Assembly (NCBI GenBank): GCA_024278395.1 | Contig: JAJRTG010000127.1 | Coordinates: forward strand, 1-22,142 | Direction: 5' to 3' | DNA from: Fidelibacterota bacterium | GTDB taxonomy: Bacteria > Bipolaricaulota > Bipolaricaulia > UBA7950 > UBA9294 | Length of the DNA: 22,142 nt | Part shown: one piece after another, positions 1 through 6,838 of the stretch | Position numbering within the stretch: the first letter of the stretch is position 1 | Layout of the letters: each line of letters starts with the position of its first letter | Notes under the pieces: model-generated | Seen by the model: the letters and a program-made list of their open reading frames with translations, nothing else | Told to the model about the DNA's origin: nothing | The model's database searches: none | Program-made: the position numbers and the translations under genes

Positions 1-1
1 A

Positions 2-22
2 GAGATCCTCGACAGGCGGTGA
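2..22 (+). CDS. Possible 3' end of an upstream gene (EILDRR, stop)
   Basis: In one frame the first bases read EILDRR followed by TGA at 20-22, just before the hoxU Shine-Dalgarno. The G/C-rich third positions and tight spacing fit the end of a preceding operon gene. Six residues are too few to identify it, and it could be chance. Confidence 0.3.
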   Translation, partial: EILDRR

Positions 23-38
23 AAGGAGAGTGCAGGTT

Positions 39-734
39 ATGGATAGCATAGAGATACGGATCGACGAGGAAGTGATCCGCGCGACCCCCGGCAAGACGGT
101 CCTTGAGGTGGCCAAGGAGAACGGGATTCGCATACCGACCCTCTGCCACCTTGACGGGCTTCCGGACATCGGAGCGTGCCGGCTGTGTATAGTGGATGTC
201 GACGGCCGGATCGTCACCGCGTGCACGACCGCGGTGCGGGACGGGATGACCGTCAACACGCAGACCGAGCAGGTCAAGGAGATGCGCCGGACGATCCTTG
301 AGCTCCTGTTCGCTGAGCGAAACCACATCTGCTCATTCTGCGTCTCCAACGGTCACTGTGAGCTGCAGGACCTCGCGTGTGAGCTCGGGATGGACTCTGT
401 GCGGGTGCCGTACAGCTACCCCAAGCTGTCGCTCGATGCAAGCCACCCCCGGTTCATCATCGATCACAACCGATGCGTGATGTGTGCGCGGTGCGTGCGG
501 GTGTGCTCGGAGGTGGAAGGGGCCAAGGCGTGGGGGATCGCCCACCGGGGATCGAAGGTGCGCGTGATCACCGATTTGGACGTGGACTGGGGCGATGCTG
601 AGTCGTGCACGGGCTGCGGCAAGTGTGTGGAGGTCTGCCCGACCGGGGCGATCGTGCTCAAGGGGAAGGCGACCGCGGAGATGGAGAAGCACCCCGAGCT
701 CGTGGAGGAGCTGCAGGAGCGGAGGAGGTCCTGA
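39..734 (+). CDS. hoxU: HoxU, iron-sulfur diaphorase subunit of NAD-linked [NiFe] hydrogenase
   Basis: This cytoplasmic electron-transfer subunit carries electrons between the HoxY/HoxH hydrogenase module and the HoxE/HoxF flavin module, and is homologous to the N-terminal part of complex I NuoG. The 231 residues hold a complete cluster set: a plant-type [2Fe-2S] site (C36, C47, C50, C62), a His/Cys [4Fe-4S] site (H96, C98, C101, C107) and a two-[4Fe-4S] ferredoxin domain (C146, C149, C152, C156; C190, C193, C196, C200). The length equals known HoxU rather than full NuoG, which argues against a complex I gene. I chose ATG at 39 over the in-frame GTG at 30, because AAAGGAGAG at 22-30 overlaps the GTG but is well spaced for the ATG. 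The stop overlaps the hoxY start as TGATG, so the two genes are probably translationally coupled. Family assignment is firm; electron direction is not visible in sequence. Confidence 0.93.
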   Translation: MDSIEIRIDEEVIRATPGKTVLEVAKENGIRIPTLCHLDGLPDIGACRLCIVDVDGRIVTACTTAVRDGMTVNTQTEQVKEMRRTILELLFAERNHICSFCVSNGHCELQDLACELGMDSVRVPYSYPKLSLDASHPRFIIDHNRCVMCARCVRVCSEVEGAKAWGIAHRGSKVRVITDLDVDWGDAESCTGCGKCVEVCPTGAIVLKGKATAEMEKHPELVEELQERRRS

Positions 735-1267
735 TGAACAAGGTGAAGATCGCTACCGTCTGGTTGAGCGGATGCTCCGGGTGCCACATGTCGCTGCTCG
801 ACATAGACGAGACGTTGGTCGAGATCTCCGACCGGTTTGAGATCGTCAAGAGCCCGCTCGTCGACTCGAAGACCTTCCCGGATGAGATCGACGTCACTCT
901 GGTGGAGGGAGCGGTGGGGAACGAGGAGCACGTCGAGATCTTGCATGAAGTGCGGGAGAAATCGAAGCTCGTCGTTGCGTTCGGGGACTGTGCGGTGACC
1001 GGTAACGTCCCATCCATGCGCAACCCCATGCCACCCCAGGAACTCCTGGAACGGGTGTACGGGAAGGAGATGACGACGAACGGGATCCTACCCAATGAGG
1101 TCGTTCCCCCGCTGCTCGATCGGGTGCGGCCGGTGCATGAGGTGATCCCGGTCGATATCTGGCTGCACGGGTGTCCTCCCCCGGCTGGGGTGATCGCCAA
1201 GGCGATCCTCGCGCTCCTCGACGGGAAGATCCCTCAGCTTACGGGGAAAGACCTGAAGTTCGGGTAA
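734..1267 (+). CDS. hoxY: HoxY, small subunit of NAD-linked [NiFe] hydrogenase
   Basis: This subunit carries the proximal [4Fe-4S] cluster that takes electrons from the NiFe site of HoxH. At 177 residues it has the short form typical of HoxY, lacking the medial and distal cluster domain and the Tat signal of uptake hydrogenases, so the enzyme is cytoplasmic. The four expected ligands are present: C14 and C17 in GCSGC, C86 in GDCAVTGN and C147 in HGCPPP. The ATG at 734 shares its A with the hoxU stop, and translation is probably coupled; a longer open frame extends upstream inside hoxU but has no supporting start. The neighbours hoxU and hoxH confirm the role. Confidence 0.93.
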   Translation: MNKVKIATVWLSGCSGCHMSLLDIDETLVEISDRFEIVKSPLVDSKTFPDEIDVTLVEGAVGNEEHVEILHEVREKSKLVVAFGDCAVTGNVPSMRNPMPPQELLERVYGKEMTTNGILPNEVVPPLLDRVRPVHEVIPVDIWLHGCPPPAGVIAKAILALLDGKIPQLTGKDLKFG

Positions 1268-1279
1268 AGGAGGAGCAAG

Positions 1280-2698
1280 ATGAAACGGGAAATACGGATC
1301 GATCCGGTTACACGCATCGAGGGACACGCCAAGATCACCATCTACCTCGACGAGAAGGGGAAGGTGGAGGACGCCCACTTCCACGTCCCCGAGCTGCGCG
1401 GGTTTGAGGCGTTCTGCGTCGGGCGCACCCTGTGGGAGATGCCGTCCCTCACCGCGCGGATCTGCGGGATCTGCCCGATCAGCCATATCCTCGCCTCGGC
1501 GAAGGCGGGGGACGCCGTCCTCGCCGTGCGCGTGCCCGAGACGGCGACCCTCCTGCGGAGGCTGATGAACCTGGGCCAAATCGTGCAGTCGCATGCCCTC
1601 AGCTTCTTCTACCTCTCCGCTCCGGACCTCCTCCTCGGATGGGACAGCGATCCGGCGGCCAGGAACGTCTTCGGCCTGTGGGAGAAGGACCCGGATCTCA
1701 CGCGGCGGGCGATCCGGCTGCGGTCATTCGGGCAGCAGATCATCGAGCGGTTGGGCGGGAAGCGCATCCATCCGGCGTGGGCGGTCCCCGGGGGGGTCAA
1801 CCAGCCGCTTACGAGCGATGATCATCACTGGATAGCGGAGAACCTCCCCGAGGCGATCGATACCATCCGATTCACGTTGGACCTCTTCAAATCGTCGTTC
1901 GTCAACACCGAGATGCAGGGGGTGCTCGGCGAGTTCCCGAGCCTGTACATGGGGCTCGTCGCCGCCGACGGCACATGGGAGCACTACTCCGGCGGGCTCA
2001 GGATCGTCGACCAGGATGGGAAGATCCTCGCCGATCAGCTCGATCCGGCGCACTACCCCGATGTGATCGGGGAGGCGTCCGAGGCGTGGAGCTACCTCAA
2101 GTTCCCCTACTACAAGCCGCTCGGCTACCCGCAGGGGATGTACCGCGTCGGCCCGCTCGGGCGGATAAACGTGTGCGACCGCTTCGGAACGCCGCTCGCC
2201 GACGCCGAGCTCGAGGAGTTCCGCAGCCACGGGTCGCCGTCGGGGAGGGTGCTCGATTACCACTACGCGCGCCTGATCGAGATCCTGGCGGCACTCGAGC
2301 GGATAGAACGGCTCCTCAAGGACGAGCGCATCCTCGGCACGCGCATCCGGGCCGAGGCGGGGATCAACGCCCTCGAGGGGGTGGGGGTGCACGAGGCGCC
2401 CCGGGGGACCCTCTTTCACCACTACTGGGTGGACGAGGACGGGGTCATCCAGCGGGTGAACCTGATCGTCTCCACCGGGCAGAACAACCTGGCGATGAAC
2501 CGAACGGTGCGCGAGATCGCCTCGGCGTACATCAAGGGCGGCTCCCTGTCCGAGGGGATCCTGAACCGGGTGGAGGGCGGGATCCGCGCGTTCGACCCCT
2601 GTCTGTCATGCTCGGTGCACGCGGTGGGGAGGATGCCGCTCGAACTCGAACTGCTCGGACCCGACGGCCGGGTTCTCGATACCGTAACGCGGGGGTGA
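1280..2698 (+). CDS. hoxH: HoxH, large catalytic subunit of NAD-linked [NiFe] hydrogenase
   Basis: This is the catalytic subunit carrying the Ni-Fe(CN)2CO centre for reversible H2 oxidation. The 472 residues contain the N-terminal signature RIEGH (12-16), the first metal-binding pair in RICGICPISH (C62, C65) and the C-terminal pair in DPCLSCSVH (C441, C444, H447). A 25-residue tail follows H447, as expected for a precursor cleaved after that histidine once nickel is inserted, and hoxW directly downstream supplies the matching protease. AAAGGAGGAG ends a few bases before the ATG, giving a strong ribosome-binding site. The group 3d assignment rests on HoxU/E/F partners and the lack of export signals. 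No hyp maturation genes lie in the window, so NiFe-cofactor assembly must be encoded elsewhere. Confidence 0.95.
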   Translation: MKREIRIDPVTRIEGHAKITIYLDEKGKVEDAHFHVPELRGFEAFCVGRTLWEMPSLTARICGICPISHILASAKAGDAVLAVRVPETATLLRRLMNLGQIVQSHALSFFYLSAPDLLLGWDSDPAARNVFGLWEKDPDLTRRAIRLRSFGQQIIERLGGKRIHPAWAVPGGVNQPLTSDDHHWIAENLPEAIDTIRFTLDLFKSSFVNTEMQGVLGEFPSLYMGLVAADGTWEHYSGGLRIVDQDGKILADQLDPAHYPDVIGEASEAWSYLKFPYYKPLGYPQGMYRVGPLGRINVCDRFGTPLADAELEEFRSHGSPSGRVLDYHYARLIEILAALERIERLLKDERILGTRIRAEAGINALEGVGVHEAPRGTLFHHYWVDEDGVIQRVNLIVSTGQNNLAMNRTVREIASAYIKGGSLSEGILNRVEGGIRAFDPCLSCSVHAVGRMPLELELLGPDGRVLDTVTRG

Positions 2699-2700
2699 GG

Positions 2701-3168
2701 ATGGACTTCGTGATCGGGATCGGGAACACCCTGAGGAGGGACGATGGGGTGGCAGCGCGCGTGATCGCCTCTCTTCCGCCTGTACCGAACGTCGCCGCCC
2801 TCGCCGTCCACCAGTTGACCCCGGAGCTCACCCTCAGGCTGTGTGACGCCTCCCGGGTGCTCTTCGTAGACGCCCACTGCCACGACCACGAGATCGCGCT
2901 TCAGCGGATCGCTCCTGCACCGGCCCCCGTCGGTTCGGTGCACGCCCTCTCCCAACAGGACCTTCTCGGGCTCACCGTGGAGCTGTGCGGTCGGGCTCCG
3001 CATGGTTGGGTCCTCTCCATCCCCGGCTACGACTTTGAATTCGGAGAGACGCTGAGCGATCGGACGCACGCCCATCTCGACGCGGCGATCGAAGCGGTCG
3101 TGCAGTGGATGAGGCGTCAGGGCGGGGAGGTTAAGATGCAAGGAGGTAGGAATGAAGAAGCTTCTTGA
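2701..3168 (+). CDS. hoxW: HoxW, hydrogenase maturation endopeptidase
   Basis: This is a member of the HyaD/HybD/HycI protease family that removes the C-terminal peptide of the hydrogenase large subunit after nickel insertion. The 155-residue protein opens with the family motif GIGNTLRRDDG at residues 6-16. The other expected nickel-contacting positions appear as D57 in LFVDAH and H81 in SVHALS. The ATG follows the hoxH stop by two bases, so the pair is probably coupled, and the 3' end overlaps hoxE by 17 bases. The obvious substrate is the tail after H447 of HoxH. Function is secure from motif and context; specificity for this hydrogenase is inferred. Confidence 0.9.
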   Translation: MDFVIGIGNTLRRDDGVAARVIASLPPVPNVAALAVHQLTPELTLRLCDASRVLFVDAHCHDHEIALQRIAPAPAPVGSVHALSQQDLLGLTVELCGRAPHGWVLSIPGYDFEFGETLSDRTHAHLDAAIEAVVQWMRRQGGEVKMQGGRNEEAS

Positions 3169-3613
3169 AAAATACGCCCCCACGCGGGAGAACCTGCTTG
3201 ACATCCTGCATGAGCTGCAGGATAACGACCCACAGAATCACTTGACCGCGGAGGCCCTGCGGGAGGTCGCGGACTACATCGGAATCCCCCTCTCCGATGT
3301 GATGAGCACGGCGAGCTTCTACTCCATGTTCAGCCTGCAACCCCGCGGTCGGCACATCATCCGCATCTGCGAGTCGCCCCCCTGCCTTCTGATGGGGGCG
3401 GATTCCCTCATCACCGCCCTCCAGGAGATGCTGGGGGTGAAGGTCGGAGAGACCACCGAGGACGGGGCGTTCACCCTGGAGACGACGAGCTGCCTCGGCG
3501 CGTGCGGCGTCGCGCCGGCGATGATGATCGACGATGAGCTCTACGGGAACCTGTCCCGCGAGAGACTGGCCGAGATAATCGACCGAGTAAGGAGTGCCGA
3601 TGAAGCTCGTTAG
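3152..3613 (+). CDS. hoxE: HoxE, NuoE-like [2Fe-2S] diaphorase subunit
   Basis: This thioredoxin-fold [2Fe-2S] protein is homologous to complex I NuoE and pairs with HoxF in the NAD(P)H diaphorase module. The 153 residues show an N-terminal helical segment and the four cluster ligands C73 and C78 (ICESPPCLL), then C114 and C118 (SCLGACGVAPAM). AAGGAGGTAGG just upstream of the ATG is a near-consensus ribosome-binding site lying inside the end of hoxW. The 3' end overlaps the hoxF start by 14 bases. Alone it could be read as NuoE or HndA, but hoxUYH in the same operon make HoxE the sensible name. Confidence 0.92.
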   Translation: MKKLLEKYAPTRENLLDILHELQDNDPQNHLTAEALREVADYIGIPLSDVMSTASFYSMFSLQPRGRHIIRICESPPCLLMGADSLITALQEMLGVKVGETTEDGAFTLETTSCLGACGVAPAMMIDDELYGNLSRERLAEIIDRVRSADEAR

Positions 3614-5198
3614 AAACCACATCCTGATCGGTATTACGGATGAGAGCATCCTGCACGGGGCGAAGGAGGTTGAGGAGGCCCTGCGCAGGGCCCTCAAAGA
3701 GCATGGGCTTTCAGACGAGGTTCAGATCGTTGAGACCGGCGATCTCGGCGGCACCGGGCGCGGGGTGATCCTCGCCGTCTATCCGGACCGGATCACCTAC
3801 GCCGGGGTGACGGTGGAGGACGTCCCGGAGATCGTCACGGAGCATCTCCTCAAGGGGAGGCCGGTGACCCGGCTGGAGGCGGTGATCGCTCCGGAGAAGG
3901 GGGAGGCGCCCAAGGTCGGGTTGGCCAAGGAGCAGCCGCGGATCGTGCTTAAGAACTGCGGGCTGATCGACCCGGAGAGCCTGGAGGAAGCGCTCGCCGC
4001 CGGAGCCTATGCCGGACTGGTCAGGATCATCGAGGAGGGGATCCCCCCGCAGGCGGTGATCGAGGAGGTGATCCGGGCCGGGCTGCGCGGCCGCGGAGGG
4101 GCGGGTTTCCTCACCGGTCAGAAGTGGTCGTTCACCGCGCCCGGTGAGGAGAAATACCTGATCTGCAACGCGGATGAGGGGGAGCCGGGAACGTTCAAGG
4201 ACCGCCTGATCATGGAGGGGGACCCGCACCGGCTGATCGAGGGGATGATCATCGCTGGCTACGCGGTCGGGGCGAAGAAGGGGTACGTCTACATCCGCGG
4301 CGAGTACGCCCTCTCCATCCGGCGGATGCAGAAGGCGATCGATCAGGCGTACGCCGAGGATCTGCTCGGGGAGAGCATCCTTGGGTCCGGGATCTCGTTC
4401 GACCTTGAGATCAAGAAAGGGGCCGGAGCGTACGTGTGCGGGGAGGAGACCGCGCTCATCGAGTCGATCGAGGGGCGGCGCGGCTACCCGCGGCTGAAGC
4501 CCCCGTATCCCGGCACGGCCGGGCTGTGGGGGAAGCCCACGGTGGTGAACAACGTGGAGACGCTGGCGAACGTACCCCCGATCATCGAGAACGGGGCGGA
4601 GTGGTTCCGGGGCTACGGGACCGAGGCCTGTCCCGGCACGAAGGTGTTCACCATCCTGGGGCACGTCGTCCATCCCGGGCTGATCGAGGTCGAGATGGGG
4701 ACCACGCTGCGCACGATCCTCTACGAATACGCCGGCGGGATACGCGGCGGGAAGAGCTTCAAAGCGGCCCTGATCGGGGGAGCGGCCGGGACGTTCCTCG
4801 GTGAGAAGGATCTCGACATCGGGCTTGATTTCGACAGCCTCAAGTGCGCCGCGGGGGTCCTCGGATCGGGGGCGATCCTGGTGCTCGATGCCGACGATTC
4901 GGTGGTGGATCTGCTGTTGGGGATCCTGCGCTTCTTTGTGCATGAATCATGCGGCCAGTGCACCCCGTGCCGGGTGGGAACGGTGAAGCTTGTCGAGATC
5001 CTGGAGAAGATCGTCTCCGGCGCCGGGACCAAGGCCGATCTGGACCTCCTCGTCGGTCTCGCCGAGACGATGCAGAAGACCTCATTCTGCCCGCTCGGCC
5101 AGTCTCCGATACTTCCGATACGGAGCGCCCTCGCCCGCTTCCCGCACGAGTTCCTCTCCCTCGTCGGGTGCGGTACCGAACGGGTGGCCTCGAGTTGA
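3600..5198 (+). CDS. hoxF: HoxF, FMN/NAD-binding diaphorase subunit
   Basis: This subunit binds NAD(P)H and FMN and exchanges electrons with the iron-sulfur chain. The 532 residues contain an N-terminal thioredoxin-like domain (about 1-100), the nucleotide and flavin core (GLRGRGGAGF at 161-170, NADEGEPGTFKDR at 190-202, GAGAYVCGEETALIESIEG at 274-292), an SLBB-type region and the C-terminal [4Fe-4S] ligands C451, C454, C457 and C497. The thioredoxin-like domain has no cysteine at all, unlike HndC-type homologues that carry a [2Fe-2S] cluster there; GDLGGTGRG stands where a cysteine pair is expected. The extra ferredoxin tail of bifurcating HydB/HndC subunits is absent. I preferred ATG at 3600 to GTG at 3594 because AAGGAG at 3589-3594 overlaps the GTG. 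Its stop lies inside the -35 box of the next promoter. Confidence 0.93.
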   Translation: MKLVRNHILIGITDESILHGAKEVEEALRRALKEHGLSDEVQIVETGDLGGTGRGVILAVYPDRITYAGVTVEDVPEIVTEHLLKGRPVTRLEAVIAPEKGEAPKVGLAKEQPRIVLKNCGLIDPESLEEALAAGAYAGLVRIIEEGIPPQAVIEEVIRAGLRGRGGAGFLTGQKWSFTAPGEEKYLICNADEGEPGTFKDRLIMEGDPHRLIEGMIIAGYAVGAKKGYVYIRGEYALSIRRMQKAIDQAYAEDLLGESILGSGISFDLEIKKGAGAYVCGEETALIESIEGRRGYPRLKPPYPGTAGLWGKPTVVNNVETLANVPPIIENGAEWFRGYGTEACPGTKVFTILGHVVHPGLIEVEMGTTLRTILYEYAGGIRGGKSFKAALIGGAAGTFLGEKDLDIGLDFDSLKCAAGVLGSGAILVLDADDSVVDLLLGILRFFVHESCGQCTPCRVGTVKLVEILEKIVSGAGTKADLDLLVGLAETMQKTSFCPLGQSPILPIRSALARFPHEFLSLVGCGTERVASS

Positions 5199-5222
5199 TC
5201 GGGGGGCGAAACTCGGTAGAAT
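5195..5222 (+). promoter_or_regulatory. Predicted sigma70-type promoter of the + strand fluoride-riboswitch unit
   Basis: TTGATC at 5195-5200 and TAGAAT at 5217-5222 are separated by 16 bases. The predicted start near 5229 coincides with the first base pairs of the riboswitch P1 stem. The -35 box contains the hoxF stop codon (TGA 5196-5198), so the downstream gene can be transcribed independently of the hox operon. Confidence 0.65.
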
Positions 5223-5227
5223 AGATT

Positions 5228-5280
5228 CCGGCGATGAAGTCCGCCGGCAAGCGCTGCGCGACGCAGTTGATGACTTCTAC
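5228..5280 (+). promoter_or_regulatory. Fluoride riboswitch (crcB motif), copy 1
   Basis: The leader folds as the fluoride aptamer. P1 is CCGGCG (5228-5233) with CGCCGG (5242-5247), closing an 8-nt loop that starts AUG. A 5-nt joiner follows, then P3 GCTGCG (5253-5258) with CGCAGT (5262-5267) over a triloop, then TGATGAC and CTAC. The loop bases GAAGTC (5236-5241) pair perfectly with GACTTC (5272-5277), forming the diagnostic pseudoknot. Layout and spacing match the Thermotoga petrophila aptamer as I remember it, while helix sequences differ in compensatory fashion. It lies just upstream of the 271-aa gene. Fluoride normally switches such leaders on. Confidence 0.92.
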
Positions 5281-5305
5281 CCAAACTTGAACTTAGGGGG
5301 TAGGA
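5275..5305 (+). promoter_or_regulatory. SD-sequestering hairpin, expression platform of fluoride riboswitch 1
   Basis: TTCTACCC (5275-5282) can pair with GGGTAGGA (5298-5305), an 8-bp helix with one G-U pair, which covers the ribosome-binding site just before the ATG at 5306. Its 5' arm is the 3' end of the aptamer, including pseudoknot bases, so the two folds exclude each other. Fluoride binding should therefore free the SD, giving a translational on-switch. No U-tract follows, so termination is unlikely. Confidence 0.7.
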
Positions 5306-6121
5306 ATGATCTACGAGTCATCGCTTGCCGGGATGCGGCGGGACATCACGAGAAGCGACCTGCGCTTCAACCTGCTTCGTATCTGCGCGCGGATGCCACG
5401 GATGATCCATCAGCTCATCCATGCCCCTGATTACCCCGGGATCGAGAAGACCCTGTTCTCGCTTCAGTCCGAGATCAACGTAACGATCGAGATCGGTGAG
5501 TGCCGCAACCGCGAGCTTCTTTGCATCGTCGATCGCGTGCAAGACCCGTGGAACGCCAAGATGCAGACCAACCTCTCGCGCACGACGATCCTGCCGTTCC
5601 TGCTCTCCCCGGAGCTCTGTTACGCCGAACCGAAGGCCTACGAGATCTACCTGCACGCGTGGTTCGCGCTTCCTCAGGTCAAGGATGAGCTCAAGGACAG
5701 CGCTGCGATCTTGTACGCATTCTTTCTCGCCTTCCCTGAGATCGCGGGCCGCTCGTTCTACGCCGCCGCACCCCGGGATGAGCTCCCGGATGAACCCCTC
5801 GATGAACGCGGGGCGAAACGGCTCTTCGGCTGGTACCAACTGCATGACATGCCGGTGGAGCCCGCGCCGCAACACCTGACCCGCCTCCTCATCGGGGTGC
5901 GCCGCCCTCCGCTTCCCGCCGGCCTCGCCCTCTTGCGCGCCAACAGGGAGATCGGGGGACTGGTGCGGGGGACCGGCCGCATCGCCCTCGCCCACAGGCT
6001 GCGGCGGGCAGCCCGGGTCATTTCACAGGACTTTCCGGTGGAGGAGCTGGCCGGGCCCGAGCTCCTCGGCGGACGGCTGCGGCCGGTCCCGTTCGCCGAG
6101 CTCATGTCAATCGTGCACTAG
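5306..6121 (+). CDS. Hypothetical protein (271 aa) downstream of fluoride riboswitch 1
   Basis: I do not recognise this family. The protein is 271 residues, soluble-looking, without a signal peptide or clear membrane segment. The first two thirds read like an ordered alpha/beta protein; a basic stretch rich in R lies around residues 215-240. Codon use (mostly G or C at third positions) and an AGGGGG ribosome-binding site five bases before the ATG support a real gene on this strand; the long opposite-strand frame is a shadow. It has its own promoter and fluoride aptamer, so expression is probably induced by fluoride. Its 3' end overlaps the convergent CPLC-repeat gene by 15 bases. The context suggests a role in fluoride stress shared with the GTPase unit, but the biochemical function is unknown. 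Confidence 0.85.
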   Translation: MIYESSLAGMRRDITRSDLRFNLLRICARMPRMIHQLIHAPDYPGIEKTLFSLQSEINVTIEIGECRNRELLCIVDRVQDPWNAKMQTNLSRTTILPFLLSPELCYAEPKAYEIYLHAWFALPQVKDELKDSAAILYAFFLAFPEIAGRSFYAAAPRDELPDEPLDERGAKRLFGWYQLHDMPVEPAPQHLTRLLIGVRRPPLPAGLALLRANREIGGLVRGTGRIALAHRLRRAARVISQDFPVEELAGPELLGGRLRPVPFAELMSIVH

Positions 6122-6838
6122 CAGGTGGTCGAAGTGCATCCCGCCGAATCGCCACAGGACTTCGTGCCAGGAGGCCGACTCCTCCGGGGTTAACGGTTCC
6201 GGTACGTCGTAGCGCTGCTTGCGCTGCAGCTCCTGCAGGAGGAGGAGAAGCTCGCGCAGGCGGCGGGACTGGTCGTTTCTGAGGAACTCAGCCGCTTCGT
6301 GGTTTGCCTGCTTCATCACCAACTCGAAATGGGACATGCACAGGCCGTCCGAGTGGGTGAACAGCTCCTGCCAGTCAGGGTCGGCGAGCGTATCGGCGAG
6401 AAAGTAGGTATACCGCTCCTCGGCCTGCCTCCGATAGCGGCAGAGGGGGCAGTCCTGCCCTCCGGCGGATAGGTGGTTGTGAAGGGACTCCCTTGTAACG
6501 GTCTCATACAACCGGGCGACGCCGCTCGGGGTGACGAGCTGGCGGGACTCAACGATCCTGCGGATGAGCTCCCCGTGTTCCGCGCACAGTCCCCCAGCCC
6601 GGGCGAAGCGCTCGTGGATCTCCGGATCTCCGGTGAACTCGTAGAGGAGGGTCCATCCCCAGTGCTCTTCGCTCTCCCGCACCATCCGACACAACGGGCA
6701 CCCCTTCAGCCCCAGTTTTTCCCGCAGGTGGTACGTGAACAGCGCAGGAGAGCTCCGCGCCGCCTCAGGCCGCAGGAGGCGCATGATCCAGCTCTGTTCC
6801 GGTTGGTCGCGTTTTGAACGGTGGAACGGAAAGTTCAT
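6107..6838 (-). CDS. CPLC/CxxH-repeat protein, DUF6062-like
   Basis: This 243-residue protein has two tandem copies of one module: CPLCR at 47-51 followed by GLCAEH at 83-88, and CPLCR at 130-134 followed by GLCMSH at 165-170. Each module thus offers three cysteines and one histidine, a pattern suited to binding zinc or another metal. It resembles what I remember as DUF6062, whose function is unknown. No membrane segment is evident, and the C-terminal part (about 185-215) is a leucine/arginine/glutamine-rich likely coiled coil. The ATG overlaps the GTPase stop as ATGA, so the two are co-transcribed and probably coupled, placing this gene under the fluoride riboswitch on the same strand. A structural or adaptor role beside the GTPase is inference. 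Confidence 0.85.
   Translation of the reverse strand: MNFPFHRSKRDQPEQSWIMRLLRPEAARSSPALFTYHLREKLGLKGCPLCRMVRESEEHWGWTLLYEFTGDPEIHERFARAGGLCAEHGELIRRIVESRQLVTPSGVARLYETVTRESLHNHLSAGGQDCPLCRYRRQAEERYTYFLADTLADPDWQELFTHSDGLCMSHFELVMKQANHEAAEFLRNDQSRRLRELLLLLQELQRKQRYDVPEPLTPEESASWHEVLWRFGGMHFDHLLVHD

Noticed and set aside
3711..4943. 410-codon open frame opposite hoxF
   Set aside because: It is the antisense shadow of a well-supported gene in high-GC DNA, with no SD and no recognisable domain.
39..5198. Reading hoxU/E/F as complex I nuoG/E/F
   Set aside because: HoxU is only the short N-terminal form, and hydrogenase subunits plus their maturation protease are interleaved in the same operon.
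5318..5995. 225-codon open frame opposite the 271-aa gene
   Set aside because: The + strand has the promoter, riboswitch, SD and favoured codon use; the opposite frame has none.
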